Assembly: GCA_933228675.1 (NCBI GenBank)
Contig: OW121744.1
Span: 24,950,640 to 25,014,639, forward strand
From: Stomorhina lunata
Lineage: Eukaryota > Arthropoda > Insecta > Diptera > Rhiniidae
Direction of reading: 5' to 3'
DNA length: 64,000 nt
In this document: positions 23,101 through 34,212 of the stretch, one piece after another
Layout: the number at the start of each line of letters is the position of its first letter
Numbering within the stretch: position 1 is the first letter of the stretch
Translations under genes and position numbers: made by a program
The notes under the pieces: model-generated
Told to the model about the DNA's origin: nothing
Databases searched by the model: none
The model's input: only the letters and a program-made list of their open reading frames with translations

Positions 23101-25633
23101 CTTGAAAAGGTAAAAGGCTAATTGGCACGATGACACTTGCCGAGCAAGGGTATCTAATAATACTCGAGGGTATCTATTGTACACTTTAATACCAACCTCA
23201 AAACCTGTACATTTTCAAAAATAGCTTTTAATGGAATTTAAAATATTCTACAATTGTGAGTTTAGTATTTTGCTAAAACGGAAAAAATAGGTCTACCACA
23301 TTACCGCCACTTTCTCTAGTCTTAATTGTAAAAGTTACAACGTCAACATTTTAGTTAAATATAATGAACAAAATGTATTAATAGATTTATTACCGAATTT
23401 GATCAGAAAACTTTTAAATGAGTGGAAATTATTCAAATATAATACAAAATAATAGGTCGGAAAGAAATTATCGTATTCGTGAAAAAAAAACTTACTTTGA
23501 AACACCGACTTTGCCAAATGTACGAGTTCTTGAAATTTCCGGACGTATGCAAACACGATTTTTCCTCTGTTCCGGATGACGAATCCAATCATCCCAAAAT
23601 CTGAAATAAAATATACTTTTTGAAAATTTGGATATTTAAGAGTAATAAAAGTATAAAGACAAATACATTAGAAGCAATCAAACTATTGGTTTATGTACAA
23701 AAAACCTCAAATTACAATATGTTAAATACACGCCTTGAACTTAGATTGGAGAAATTAGTTTAGAAAAAGGTTTTCCAAATTGTTAGGTTTATTTTATGGC
23801 GATCTAATGCTGTGAAGATCAAAATAGATTTTCTACTCTATTCAAGACTATATATATATAAATCCCCGACAACATTCCAATTGGAACAAAGGGTACTTCT
23901 CTCAGACAATGAGCTGCATCCGATTCTATTTTTAGACTCATTGAAAGGGACCTTCGTTTTAACGCCGGCTTCGAACGGCAAATGCATTAACAACCAGTGG
24001 CTAGCTGAGTTATGAGGTGAACCGCCGCTTTATTTGAAAACTATTTTTTTTTCAAGTGGGCCTGGCTGGGGATTGAATTTGGGACCTCTGGTATGCTAAG
24101 CGGATGACTAACCTGCTATATCACGGCGGTTCAAGACTATCCACTTAAAATATCATTATTAGTAATTTTTCTCATTAGTATTACATTTTCTAGCTACGAT
24201 AAAATATTTCGGAAAACCGATCAATTTCTATTTTAAGTCAGTTTTGCTAAAGTTTGACAGTAGCTAAGTTAATATTTTGTACGATTGTTGTTTTCTATTA
24301 GACGATTTTCTATTGCACGATTTTGTAATTAAAATTTTGAAGAGTGACGCAATTTTTCTTGATTGAATGTGTTATTTTCACGTTTAATGTAATATTTACT
24401 ATTTTTATTAACTTATTGATCTTGTTCTCCAGTCAAATAATCACGAAATGTGATTTAGTTTCGAAATTTAATTTGGTTTTAGTTTGTTAATGATAATTAA
24501 AAATTAGTCCATATTTTTACCGCATACGTTATAAATTTAAATTTTTTTTAAATACAAAATTGTATTTTGTACAAGCAACGCGGCAATAAAATAAGAGATT
24601 GATCCAATTTATACATATTGTTTACTTACGATTTTGGCCATTTAACAGACAACTCCCTCCACAGATCCCTGGTTAACATCCAGCCCAGACCAGGAAAGAA
24701 ATCCGTGCGATATAATAATTCTGGATGTGAGGCATCAATTAAGTTTGCCTTGCCATTATCATTCCAAGCAGAAACACACCTTCAAAATAAATAAAAACAA
24801 AATTTTAACAATGTTTTTTTTTATAATTATCAACTACTTTACCACAAAGAGGGATCATTTTTCAGCAAATGATGAGTGCCAGAGAAATACTCAAAAAAGT
24901 CTGGAGCCACATTGAGATCATCCTCGACAATTATAACATAATCATAACCTTTGCCGAATGTATTATTCAAGGCCCAACCATAGTGACGGGCTATTTTATA
25001 ATAACCCTTGAATTTCTTTTCTTTCGGTGGTACAAAAATATCGGAATGATCGGGTTGTTCTATTAGAGATACCTGTTCTTTGTAGGATAAAATAACATTT
25101 TTTGTTTCTTGATCGCCACAATCTTGCGAAACAATTATGGGAAACTGTTCCATATTAGGGCGGTACTTTACAAGGTTATCCAGGCATTTGGAGATCGAAA
25201 CACGATTACAGGCAAATACCAGCACCGGTATAATGGGTTGGCCATTACTAAGATGAGTTTTGGTTTTTATTGTTGGTTGTACAGTATTTACGGCCAAATT
25301 TGTTTCCGTATCATTGGGTTGCTCTAGTATATTCTCCTGCCTTTCATTGGAAGCAGGAGGCTGCTGTAAGGGTTGATTATTTGCCAAGGCTATAATAGCT
25401 ATATCCTTTTCCGTAACTACTTCATTTTGGTTGTATTTAGTTTTCAATAATCCCAAAAGGTTGACCATAAGTTTATCACTTTTGTAATACTCCCGTTTGG
25501 CATCTTGTTCCAGTTTCTGCAGCCTATTGGCCATTAAAGGAAACTTGGTATTTGTACGTGGTACAAAATAAAAAAGAATAAAAGTCCATGTTACCAGGAA
25601 ACCGGCTATAATTAAGAATTTCTTTGAACGCAT
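20116..25633 (-). CDS. Mgat1: Alpha-1,3-mannosyl-glycoprotein 2-beta-GlcNAc transferase (GnT-I)
   Basis: Six coding exons on the minus strand: 25633-24843, 24779-24630, 23600-23496, 22403-22313, 21857-21687 and 20229-20116 (1422 nt, 473 aa). Every junction is GT-AG with compatible phase. The protein is a type II Golgi enzyme (GT13, EC 2.4.1.101) that adds GlcNAc from UDP-GlcNAc to Man5GlcNAc2, the gateway to hybrid and complex N-glycans. Residues 6-24 form the membrane anchor, followed by a variable stem to about 130. The catalytic domain starts at PVLVFACNR (136-144), has VSQDCG (168-173) and the metal-binding E237-D238-D239, and continues through the WDDW segment (316-319), which holds the catalytic-base Asp in rabbit GnT-I. 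The C terminus ends GYDLSWS. Drosophila and human proteins are about 450 aa; the extra length here lies in the stem. It looks intact. Confidence 0.96.
22030..22260. repeat. Degenerate 12-bp-type repeat in Mgat1 intron 4
   Basis: Scattered imperfect copies of phrases such as AGTCTATGTCTT, ATCTTTGTCTTAATC and TTTGTCCATGTCTTTG resemble the 12-bp TATGTCTTAGTC minisatellite at 61110-61795. They are irregularly spaced and heavily diverged, so this is a weak call. Confidence 0.3.
22737..22912. repeat. Dispersed repeat family A, copy 2, in Mgat1 intron 3
   Basis: This is the same element as 597-776, in the same orientation, with shared AAGGTCAAAGGCC and GCTTCGATCTTGTGCGCATA blocks. It lies inside the 22404-23495 intron and does not touch the splice sites. 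Confidence 0.6.
23841..24140 (-). mobile_element. tRNA-derived SINE with 11-bp target duplication, in Mgat1 intron 2
   Basis: An 11-bp direct repeat, TTCAAGACTAT, flanks the insert at 23841-23851 and 24130-24140. Between them is a 278-bp element that is visibly GC-richer than the surrounding intron. Read on the minus strand, the head near 24125-24060 has A-box-like TGATATAGCAGG and a B-box-like segment around AAATTCAATCC, as in tRNA-derived SINEs. The distal end is a TATATATA tail next to the other target copy. An inverted pair, GAACCGCCG (24019-24027) and CGGCGGTTC (24124-24132), could fold the head region back. The 67-aa open frame across it has no support. Confidence 0.72.
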
Positions 25634-28600
25634 AATTTTTTTTTTTTTTTTGGCAATGTGTTTTCTCTAATTTAATTTAATTCTTTTAGTTGCTTAAGGT
25701 GGGAGGGAAGAAGGTTTGCTCTGTTAAGAAATTCCGTTTACAGTATGATCATTTAAAATGGCCACTTGTTTCAACAAGTTCTTCAACAATTCCAATATTA
25801 TAGTATCACAGCATTATGGAATTGGTAGGTTTTGTTTAACCCAATTTTAAACATATTTTTGTTTTGTTTAGACGTTTACTATCTTCTTTTCCAATATTTC
25901 ACATTTGGTTTGTCAATAGTATTCACTTGTTTATCTTTTGGGGTTTATTTTTAAAATGCCAAAGCAATTAGCAGCAGCAGAAAAAATATTGTGGAACTGC
26001 ACGAAAACTCATACTATTAAAGCCAGCAAATAGATGATAATATTGTTTAGCCAATGTTACGGTTGACGTCGATACTTAATTATTGTAATTCCCTTAGGGT
26101 TCAAATTGTTCTAGCTGAAAAAAAAATATATTGAGTTAGAAATTTTAACATTAGATATATTTTCTTTTCCAGTTGAGAAGTCAAATTAGAGTGTTTTGAA
26201 AACCATTAATTAATCTCTTGATATTTATCATTATATGGAATTAATGTGAATTGCTTAAGCTTTTATTACTTTTGTAAACTAACCTAATGTACTAAGTATC
26301 GTTAAAAGGCGTTTAAATTGAAAAAAGTACTACGATTTCGTATATTCTATTCACTTATTAAAATGACATTATCATCACTTTAATTGAAAAGGGGCGTCGA
26401 TTTGGATTAACCTTAGATTTCTTTTATAACCTAGAACTTTTATATAATATGAATATTATAATTTTTTTTTTTTGATTTTTTTAAAATTTCGAATTTTTTT
26501 TTTATGTAAATTTTAGATTTTTAACAAGAATTTTGGTAAAAACAATTAAAAAAACGCTCTAATTTAAAAATAAAAAATATCTCGATTTTGAATAGCCTAA
26601 TTCTAACAAAATCAAACTGCAAAATAAAATACTTGACAAAACAATGAAAACTTTAAAAAAATCCTTTATGAACTTTTAAAAAATAAAATCTGAAGGTTGA
26701 TCCTCGCTCTTTTCTAAATGCAATAAAACTGTATTAGAAAGACCATCGAATGACAACCTGGATCAGGAATAAATCAAAAGAAGTCGAGCAACTCTTTCGA
26801 AGAGAGCTTAAGACTTCCAAAAATTTTCTAATACTTTTGTGCATGAAGAAAAACCAACAAACCAAAACGATATAGAAATAATTTGTAGTTAACTTGCTAC
26901 AATTTATTTTTAAAATAATTTTGGTTTGTTGGGAAAGCTTATGTTTGGCTGAAGTCGTAAAAGGTTTAGAAAGTTTAGATCGTAATTCTGTGAAAATCTT
27001 AGAAAAAGGTGAAGTAATGATTACATTACGATTATTTTCAGATTTGGATGATTAGTAATTGAATACGATTACTAATAATGGAAAAATAATCTGGATTACT
27101 TTACGATTACAGGAAATAATCAAAAAGAATCGAAAGTAACCAAAAAGTACTTCGATTACTTTTGATTCTTTTTTAATATTACGTAAATAATCAAAAAGAA
27201 CTAAGAGTAATCTTTGATAAAGTAGGATTATTTTAACGTAACGTGCTATCAACTGATGGACAGGACGACAAAAACCACATATTCTTCTTGATGATGGGTA
27301 AAAAACAAGTGATTTCTATGGGAGCTGAGGTCAAATGGTGACCCATTGTTTGCACATTTGTTGGTATATAAATTTCTCATTCTTGAGCTAAATTTGTTCA
27401 TCATAGATTTTATAGTTAATGATTTATTGTCATTTAAGTAGAATTTAGGCGTTTCTATTAGTAGTTTTTATGGAGACATGGTTAGATATGAAACGATTTC
27501 CATGTTATTTTATATGCGATCAGTGATCATGTTAACTAATATGTGATTGCCCTAGGCAAGGTTTAATTGGAGATAATAATTGTAATACCCAAATTTTCCA
27601 AGAAATGAGGAATGCCTACAGTAGGTCCAGTCATTTAGGCCAAATTGCGCCTTTTACAGACAGATATGCAGAAGGACATAAAGACGTTCATTGCCTAATA
27701 ATCTTTGAATTTCATAAGGATCCAGGATATATGTCGTCACCTGGAATGCAAAAGGGCGTAACTATACTTCTAGTTTTTTTACAAGAGAAACAAAAAACGT
27801 TACAACTTTTAAACTACAAGGAACATTAAATCCAAATTTTTTGAATTGGGTCAACAAGCCATCAGCAAAAAAACTCTAAAAAGTAAAACAGCAAAAGACG
27901 TTTAGTTGTTGAGCAATTGCGAAAAACAAGAGGGCTTAACAACAAGTCAAATATTTTCTGAAACCAAAAGGGCTTAACTACCATACAAATTTTGAGCAAA
28001 AATTTAAACCTTTAAAAATGCACAAAGTTTTTTGTCAATAATATAGAGACGGGTTTTAAAAATAGTAACGGTTTGTTTTCGAAACAGTAAAAAGATAAGT
28101 TTTAAATAATTTAAAATATGATATACAGTGGTTTTTTAGGAGTTATTTCAGAAATAACCCCGTAAGTTTTAAACGGTTAAAGATACTTCAGAATCATAGA
28201 CTAAAATTTCTAGCTAGCAGATTTTATGAGGAACTTCAGGATATCCTGTAGTGTAAACTGCATCATTTTTGATGCTAATTTTTATAATGGGACTTAGATG
28301 GCTTAGATAAAACTGCATATACGCATACTTTCGTAAGTTGGTGAAGCCAGTATTGAGATAAAGCAATTGGTTGTTCAATTTTTTTTTTGCGCAAAGCTAT
28401 ATAGACATTTATTTGTTTTTAGTTTTTAGACTAATAGCGTAAAGCTTATATGATGGTCAATGTCCTTCTTAATGAAGAGATCTTCAGTTTTTGCTGAGTT
28501 AACCGCAAAAATACTACGTGCTACATTGTTGTAGCTGCGTACTGCAAACAACATTTAAATTTTTCTTCAATGTACACTGCTTATTTTTTTTTTTTTCAAT

Positions 28601-30180
28601 TTCTACAATCTCACTCTGTTAAAGATTTAGACTATGATGGATCCCTTTAAAAAAACATCTTAAGCTACAACCCGATACCTCATTTGTATAACTTCTGATC
28701 ACACATCCAAGACCTCATTTGTTTGCCCATGTCTACCTACATTTGAAATTTTTGAATCTGTTAGAGGTTCTGACCATAGCTCCTAATAGAAAACATTTTC
28801 AGCTACAATCCGATACCTCATTTGTTATTTTTCTTTGGAATTATACAACCTTATTTCCGTTATTGTTAATGCAGATAATAATCTCCAGAGCTGAAAGATA
28901 GCTTTTGGAAGTGTTATTCGAAAAACTCATTACGTACGTACCTATAAATACAAAAATATATGTTCCTAGCAATCAGAAGGTAGAAAGGAGCCAGCACACC
29001 AAAAATTACAAAGATATGCTTTCGGTACAAGATGGGTTATACCAATTGTTGTAATAGTGAAATGGAATAGCCCCACGCCCTCTTCGATTTACATCCATCT
29101 CTGTATATACCCAGGAGCCCAACTGTAGAATCATATAGAGCTCCTGAGATGTCCACAGTAAAGCTGTCCGGCAAAAGCGTGGGATGGGAATGCATTAGTC
29201 TTTGATATTGGGTATAGTGATTAGTCTCAAAAGTCTACAATTGCAAAACTAAACAATTGCAACTGGTTTCAAATAAAAGCAGTTGGCCTAAACTTCTTCT
29301 AAAATTTGATTAATAAGTTTTAAGGCACCACCAGGCAAAAAAAAAATATAAATATTGAATAATATTTCAGGATTTTAATGTCAATTTGTACATAATTTCA
29401 ATGAATTTCCGTATTATAAAGATTTTTTATATTGTTATTTGTTACTGTATTGCCTTCTTTTATTTACCGTTAAATGCTCCCACTAAGATCTTGAAATTTG
29501 ACTGAAGTCTAGAGGCTAGTATGAAAATCGGACTACTATTGATTGTTTTGTGTTAGATGGAATACAATTTGTGTTTATGTCAATTGTAGCGTACTTACAG
29601 TTTAATGATTCCAAATGAAAACTGCCAACCAGATGAAGTTATAATAACACGTACACACATCAATATTTGTTTGCTTGCAGTGAAGATGATGAGACGGCGT
29701 TGCTGCTGCTGTTGCCTTTGAAGATGAGCCCAATCAAATGTAGCCACCAAATAGATGCGAGTGTCAATTTGTTGTTGTTGTTTAAAGAATATGTCTTATC
29801 ATTTCAATCATATCAATATGCCCTTGTTCTTTAATTAGTTATTAGTTCTCTTTTATTTGATTACATTCCCAATGCTGCTATTTATACGTTGTTTTTCTTA
29901 ATTTTTTAATTTAACAATCAATCTGCTAATTAAAAAGATGAAACTTTTTTCTCCCACTAGTTTTTTTTTCACATTTTCAGTTGCTTTTCTATTTATTCAT
30001 TTTGTTGCTATTCTTTTACTCTTCCTCTTGAATGCTTCTGTTTTTTTATTATATTTTATTTGGCTTTTATTCAATAATTTGTTAATAAACTTTGTTTTCT
30101 CCGGAGAAATGTAAAATATACATGAATTTCTTAATGTTTTACTTAAAAAAAAAATAAGCAAGTGAAAATGTCAAATGTGT
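25634..30180 (-). other. Mgat1 upstream region with inferred leader exons
   Basis: Inference: a 5' UTR intron may join a strong minus-strand donor (GTAAGTAC, exon end 29599) to an acceptor with a T-rich tract and CAG (exon start 26114). The leader would then run from about 30.2 kb to 29599 and from 26114 to the ATG at 25633. GC-richer CAG/CTG-bearing stretches at about 29690-29730 and 25985 would lie in these leader pieces. Apart from the repeat at 27240-27770, nothing else recognisable is present; small open frames are unsupported. Confidence 0.35.
27240..27770. repeat. Dispersed repeat family B, copy 1
   Basis: This stretch shares several ordered phrases with 32370-33130: TATGGGAGCT followed by GGTCAAATGGTGACC, CTCATTCTTGAGC-like blocks, a CAGACAGA tract, and TTTCATAAGGATCCAGGATAT (ATAAGGATTTAGAATATA in the other copy). 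It looks like an old copy of a widespread fly repeat. The 74-aa open frame at 27605-27829 falls in it and is not a gene call. Confidence 0.5.
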
Positions 30181-30237
30181 GTAAAAGAGAGTTTTATTTT
30201 TTTGTATTTTTGTGTATGTGTTGAACAGCTGTTCTAT

Positions 30238-30245
30238 TATCGATA
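30238..30245. promoter_or_regulatory. DRE (TATCGATA), probable Mgat1 core promoter
   Basis: This is a perfect palindromic DRE, the DREF/BEAF-class site found at many Drosophila housekeeping promoters. An E-box palindrome GAACAGCTGTTC lies just beside it (30223-30234), and a half-site, GTCGATAA, lies about 30 bp away. Its position upstream of the inferred Mgat1 leader fits a housekeeping Golgi enzyme. A plus-strand GGTAAGTAA at about 30256 hints that divergent transcription is also possible. Confidence 0.45.
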
Positions 30246-30639
30246 ACTGTTAATGGTAAGTAAATACAAAAAGTCGATAACATCTTGATAAAGCAGTTCA
30301 TAATGTGAGAAACAGGCTGCCAGATGGTTGGAATTTATGAAAATACGTTAGAATTCAAAAAGTGTATCAATTTATAACAACAAATTGTTAATACAAAATC
30401 AACAAAATACTAAATTTTCAATCATAAAATTTCTTGTATACAAAAATCATATCAATCATACACAATCAACATAAAATTGAACTACATAATTTTTTTACCT
30501 TAATATAAAATTCCTTAATTTGAATTTTGACTGATTCTAAAAAAGGTTTTAATACATAATAGAACAGAGACAAACAACAATATATTTGCAACTTAAATAT
30601 ACATAAGAACAGGGTATCTCGAGGCAAATTAATACTTTT

Positions 30640-30915
30640 AAATGCTATTATTTCAAAAAGTAATTTGAATCTCTGTCTAGACATTTTGTTCAAATTTCGG
30701 TATTCGGCGAATATGTGATGGATAGATTTAATTTGTTCGTGGGTGCAGAGATTTCGCGCAATTGCTTCGGCTATGAATGTTCCACGTCCAGGGCCCAGTC
30801 CATCTTCAAGGACTCCCAAAAACATTGAACTAGTTTAAAGCAGTTTCCATGAAAATCCTCGACTTTCAATACGCGAAAGAGCAGCCTTACTAGAATTTCC
30901 AAGTATCTACTTATT
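30640..30915 (+). pseudogene. Broken DUF4817/Tc-like transposase N-terminal relic
   Basis: The plus-strand frame through ATG 30775 reads SWVQRFRAIASAMNVPRPG, then SPSSRTPKNIELV, a stop, then SSFHENPRLSIRERAALL. This matches the general layout of the helix-turn-helix region shared by DUF4817 and Tc-like transposases (a WVxRFrxtGS element, an R/P-rich hook, RTPeNIe, then nPrlSiRerAa). In-frame stops interrupt it, and the catalytic part is not seen because satellite begins at once downstream. The family is assigned by pattern memory, not by search. A longer open frame on the opposite strand (30466-30825) is a shadow of this relic. Confidence 0.55.
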
Positions 30916-32365
30916 GCACTATGTTACTAACATATTTCAAAAAAAAATTGATTGAAATTTTACGGACAATTTTTCGATATAAAAATTTTTATAAAAACTT
31001 TTTAGACATACAAATTTTGAAAAGAAATTTTTTCCTTACAAAAATTTTTCTATAGACATTTTTTTGTTATAAAAATTTTTCTATAGAAAATTTTTCGTTA
31101 CAAAAATTTTTCTATAGAAAATTTTTTGTATACACATTTTTCTATAGAAAATTTTTCGACATAAAAATGTTTCTATAGAAAATTTTCGTTATTAAAATGT
31201 TTCTGTAGAAAATTTATTTAAATATATTTATTTATAGAAAATTTTTGCATAGAAAATTTTCGATATAAAAATTTGTCTGTAGAAAAATTTTCGTTATAAA
31301 CATTTTTTTTATAGAAAAAATTGTTAGTTATAAAAATTTTTCTATAGAAAATTTTTCGCTATAAAATTTTTTCTATAGAAAAATTTTCGATATAAAATTT
31401 TTTCTACAGAAAATTTTTGTTATAAAAGTTTCTCTATAGAAAATTTTTTGTTATACAAATTTTTCTCTAAAAAAATTTTCGTTATAAAAATTTTTCAGTA
31501 CAATAATTTTTATATAGAAAATTTCTCTATAGAAAATTTTTCGATATAAAAATGTTTCGATAGAAAATTTGTTTGTTATTAAAATTTTTCGTTATAAAAA
31601 TTTTTCTATAGAAAATTTTTTTTATAAAAATTTTTCTATAGAAAATTTTTCGTTGTAAAAATTTTTCTATAGAAAATTTTTCGTTATCAAAATTTTTCTA
31701 TACAAATTTTTTCGTTACAAACATTTTTCTATAGAAAATTATTAGTTATAAAAATTTCTCTATAGCAAATTTTTCGTCACAAAAATTTTTCTATAGAAAA
31801 TTTTTCGTTACAAAAATTTTTCTATAAAAAATTTAATACAAAATATAAAAATGTTTCCATAGAAAATTTTTCGTTATAAAAATTTTTCTATAGAAAACTT
31901 TTCGTTATATAACTTTTTCGTTATAAAAAATTTTGTATGGAAAATTTTTATACCGAGAAAATTTTTTTATGGAAACATTTTTTTATAAATTTTTTTTTTA
32001 CAGAAAATTTTTTGTTGTAAAAACTTTTCTATAGAAAATTTTTTGTTATAGAAATTTTTCTATAGAAAATTTTGTTTATAAAAATTTTTCTGTAGAAAAC
32101 TTTTTGTTATAAAAATTTTTCCATAGAAAATTTTTCGTTACAAAAAAATTTTTTTTTGGAAACAAATTTTTATATAGAACATTTCTCTATAGAAAATTTT
32201 TCATTATTAAAATGTTCCTATAGAAAATTTTTCGGTACAAAAATTTTTGTATAGAAAATTTTCGTTATAAAAATTTTTCTATAGAAATTTTTCGTTATAA
32301 AAATTTTTCTATAGAAATTTTTCGTTATAAGAATTTTTCTATAGAAATTTTTTGTTAAGTTGCAT
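30910..32365. repeat. CTATAG-core satellite between Mgat1 and qsm
   Basis: The monomer is about CGTTATAAAAA, then TTTTTCTATAGAAAA, then TTTTT (31 bp), with heavy divergence (CGATATAAAA variants at the left edge). The first 75 bp or so (30910-30985) are homologous to the left edge of the next array (34504-34580). Confidence 0.92.
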
Positions 32366-32369
32366 AAAA

Positions 32370-33130
32370 CTTCTCTATTCTGTATTAAGTTGTCATATCT
32401 ATTACAGTTGGATATAATTTATTACTAATAATGTGATTCCCGGGGCGGGGTTATATGGTTATATGGGAGCTCTAACTAAATGTGAACCGATATCGCACAT
32501 TTTCAATACACAACTTTTTTAAGATATCCAAAATACTTTTTTTTAATTTTTTCCTTCCATCTGTTTTTGGCTTTGTATTTCCGTAAGTTTTTTATATGGG
32601 AGCTATGGTCAAATGGTGACCGATTGTGACAAAATTTTGTCATTGACATAAAACTTCCTTGTGCTATTTTATCATTTATTGGTATTTAAGAGCATTTTAG
32701 GTGGAATTTAGGCTGTTTCCGTAAATATTTTGTATGAGAGCTATGGTTAAATGTGAACCGATTTAGATGAAATTTTATATGCTGCCTATTGCTTATATAA
32801 AATTTCTCTATACAGTTATAATTTTTCATTTATTAGTAAACAAGTAATTAGTCTAGGCGAGTTTATACAGGAGCTATGGTCAATGCAAACCGATTTTGCT
32901 CAATTTTAACACCAAATTTTTTTAAGAAATGAAGAATATTTTTGCCAAGTTTCAGTGACTTAGCTCCTTTTGTTTATGACCTATCGTGCCTTCAACAGAC
33001 AGACGGACATCGCCCAATCGTCTTAAAATTTCATAAGGATTTAGAATATATATCCCTTTTAATTTTTTATCCAATATTTAGGAAGTTTGATAGTGGGTAT
33101 AAAAATAATACCTTCTCGGTTTTAAAAGTA
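32370..33130. repeat. Dispersed repeat family B, copy 2, with internal tandem units
   Basis: Three or four imperfect units of roughly 150 bp repeat the phrase GGGAGCTATGGTCAAATG then TGACCGAT or TGAACCGAT, followed by ATAAAACTTC-like and GTGATT/ATTAG blocks. The right end carries CAACAGACAGACGGACATCG and a CATAAGGATTTAGAATATA block, as in the 27240-27770 copy. The 75-aa open frame at 32942-33169 lies in the repeat. Confidence 0.55.
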
Positions 33131-34207
33131 CATTTTGTTTTTATACAGAAAGCCATTTCCCATCCCTGATGGTAATGCAGGTTCAAAAGAAATATAAAAA
33201 ATAACTGTTAAAGTTTAATTGATGTGTGTAAAAGGTTACATGTTTTCTGATGATAATGCAGTTAATTATGTAAACAAAAGGTTGCCAGATGGTATCTAAA
33301 ACTTTAACCAATATATGGAAATTTATAATTAAAATGCTTTTCAAATAAAAATTGTAATATTTCTTGACTTTTTCAGGTTAAATCGATATATTTTTATAAA
33401 AATTACAGTATTTTGAACAAAAAACGTTTTAAACGAAAATCTTTGCTATAAAACATTTGAAGTTAATTTTAAATTTTCTACAAGAATAAAAAACACCCTC
33501 ATATTTATCGTTAGTTATTAGTTTTTATTATTAATTATTTATAAATTTATCGTAAATTGTTTTTTTTTTTTATTTATTATAATTAGTTAATATAATCCTG
33601 TGTTTATTTTACGACTTACTTAACATTTAAACTTAGTAGACTAGTAATGCTTAAATAAGATTTTTTCAATTTTTTAAAATTATATTTTTTTTGTCTTTTT
33701 ATTTTTGTATATTTAGCATTTTACAATTTTAATAATAAAAATTAAATAATAAAAGAAATGAAGCTGCCACACTTTACAAAATAAAAATATTGAAATATAA
33801 ACTAAATAAATGATTAAAAATTAATTTTATCTTTTAGTTATTAAGCATTATCAATTAATTATATTATTACCTAGAAAGCGGTTATTCGGAGAATGGCAGT
33901 TATTTTTAAAACTTTTTGAAACATGTTTTTGAGCAATTATTTTTTTTTTTTAAATTATAGTATGAGTTAAAATGATTAGATATTAAACTATATTTAAAAA
34001 CTTTATTTGAAATTTACAATGATTTTTTTTCTTATTTCCTTTCTTTTCGTATTATGTGTAATTCTCTTTGTTTCAATTTAACAAAAATATTTCTTTACAT
34101 TTTGAAATTTCTTAAAAATATTTTCATTAAATTAAGACTTTTTACTTTCTTAATATTTTTTTTAAGAGGGAAATTTTTTTCTTTACAAGTATTTTAAGTT
34201 TTTAAAT
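33131..34207 (-). other. qsm 3' flank / probable 3' UTR
   Basis: Very AT-rich unique sequence downstream of qsm. A minus-strand AATAAA begins within the stop codon (34213-34208), and others occur farther on (near 33571). The short tail to the first signal makes it unclear which is used. No other gene is visible here. Confidence 0.4.
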
Positions 34208-34212
34208 TTTAT

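Noticed and set aside
24869..25327. Plus-strand open frames over Mgat1 exon 1
   Set aside because: Antisense shadows of the GnT-I coding sequence.
30466..30825. 119-aa minus-strand open frame
   Set aside because: It is antisense to a plus-strand transposase-like relic that matches a known HTH layout better, and its C-terminal part is low-complexity.
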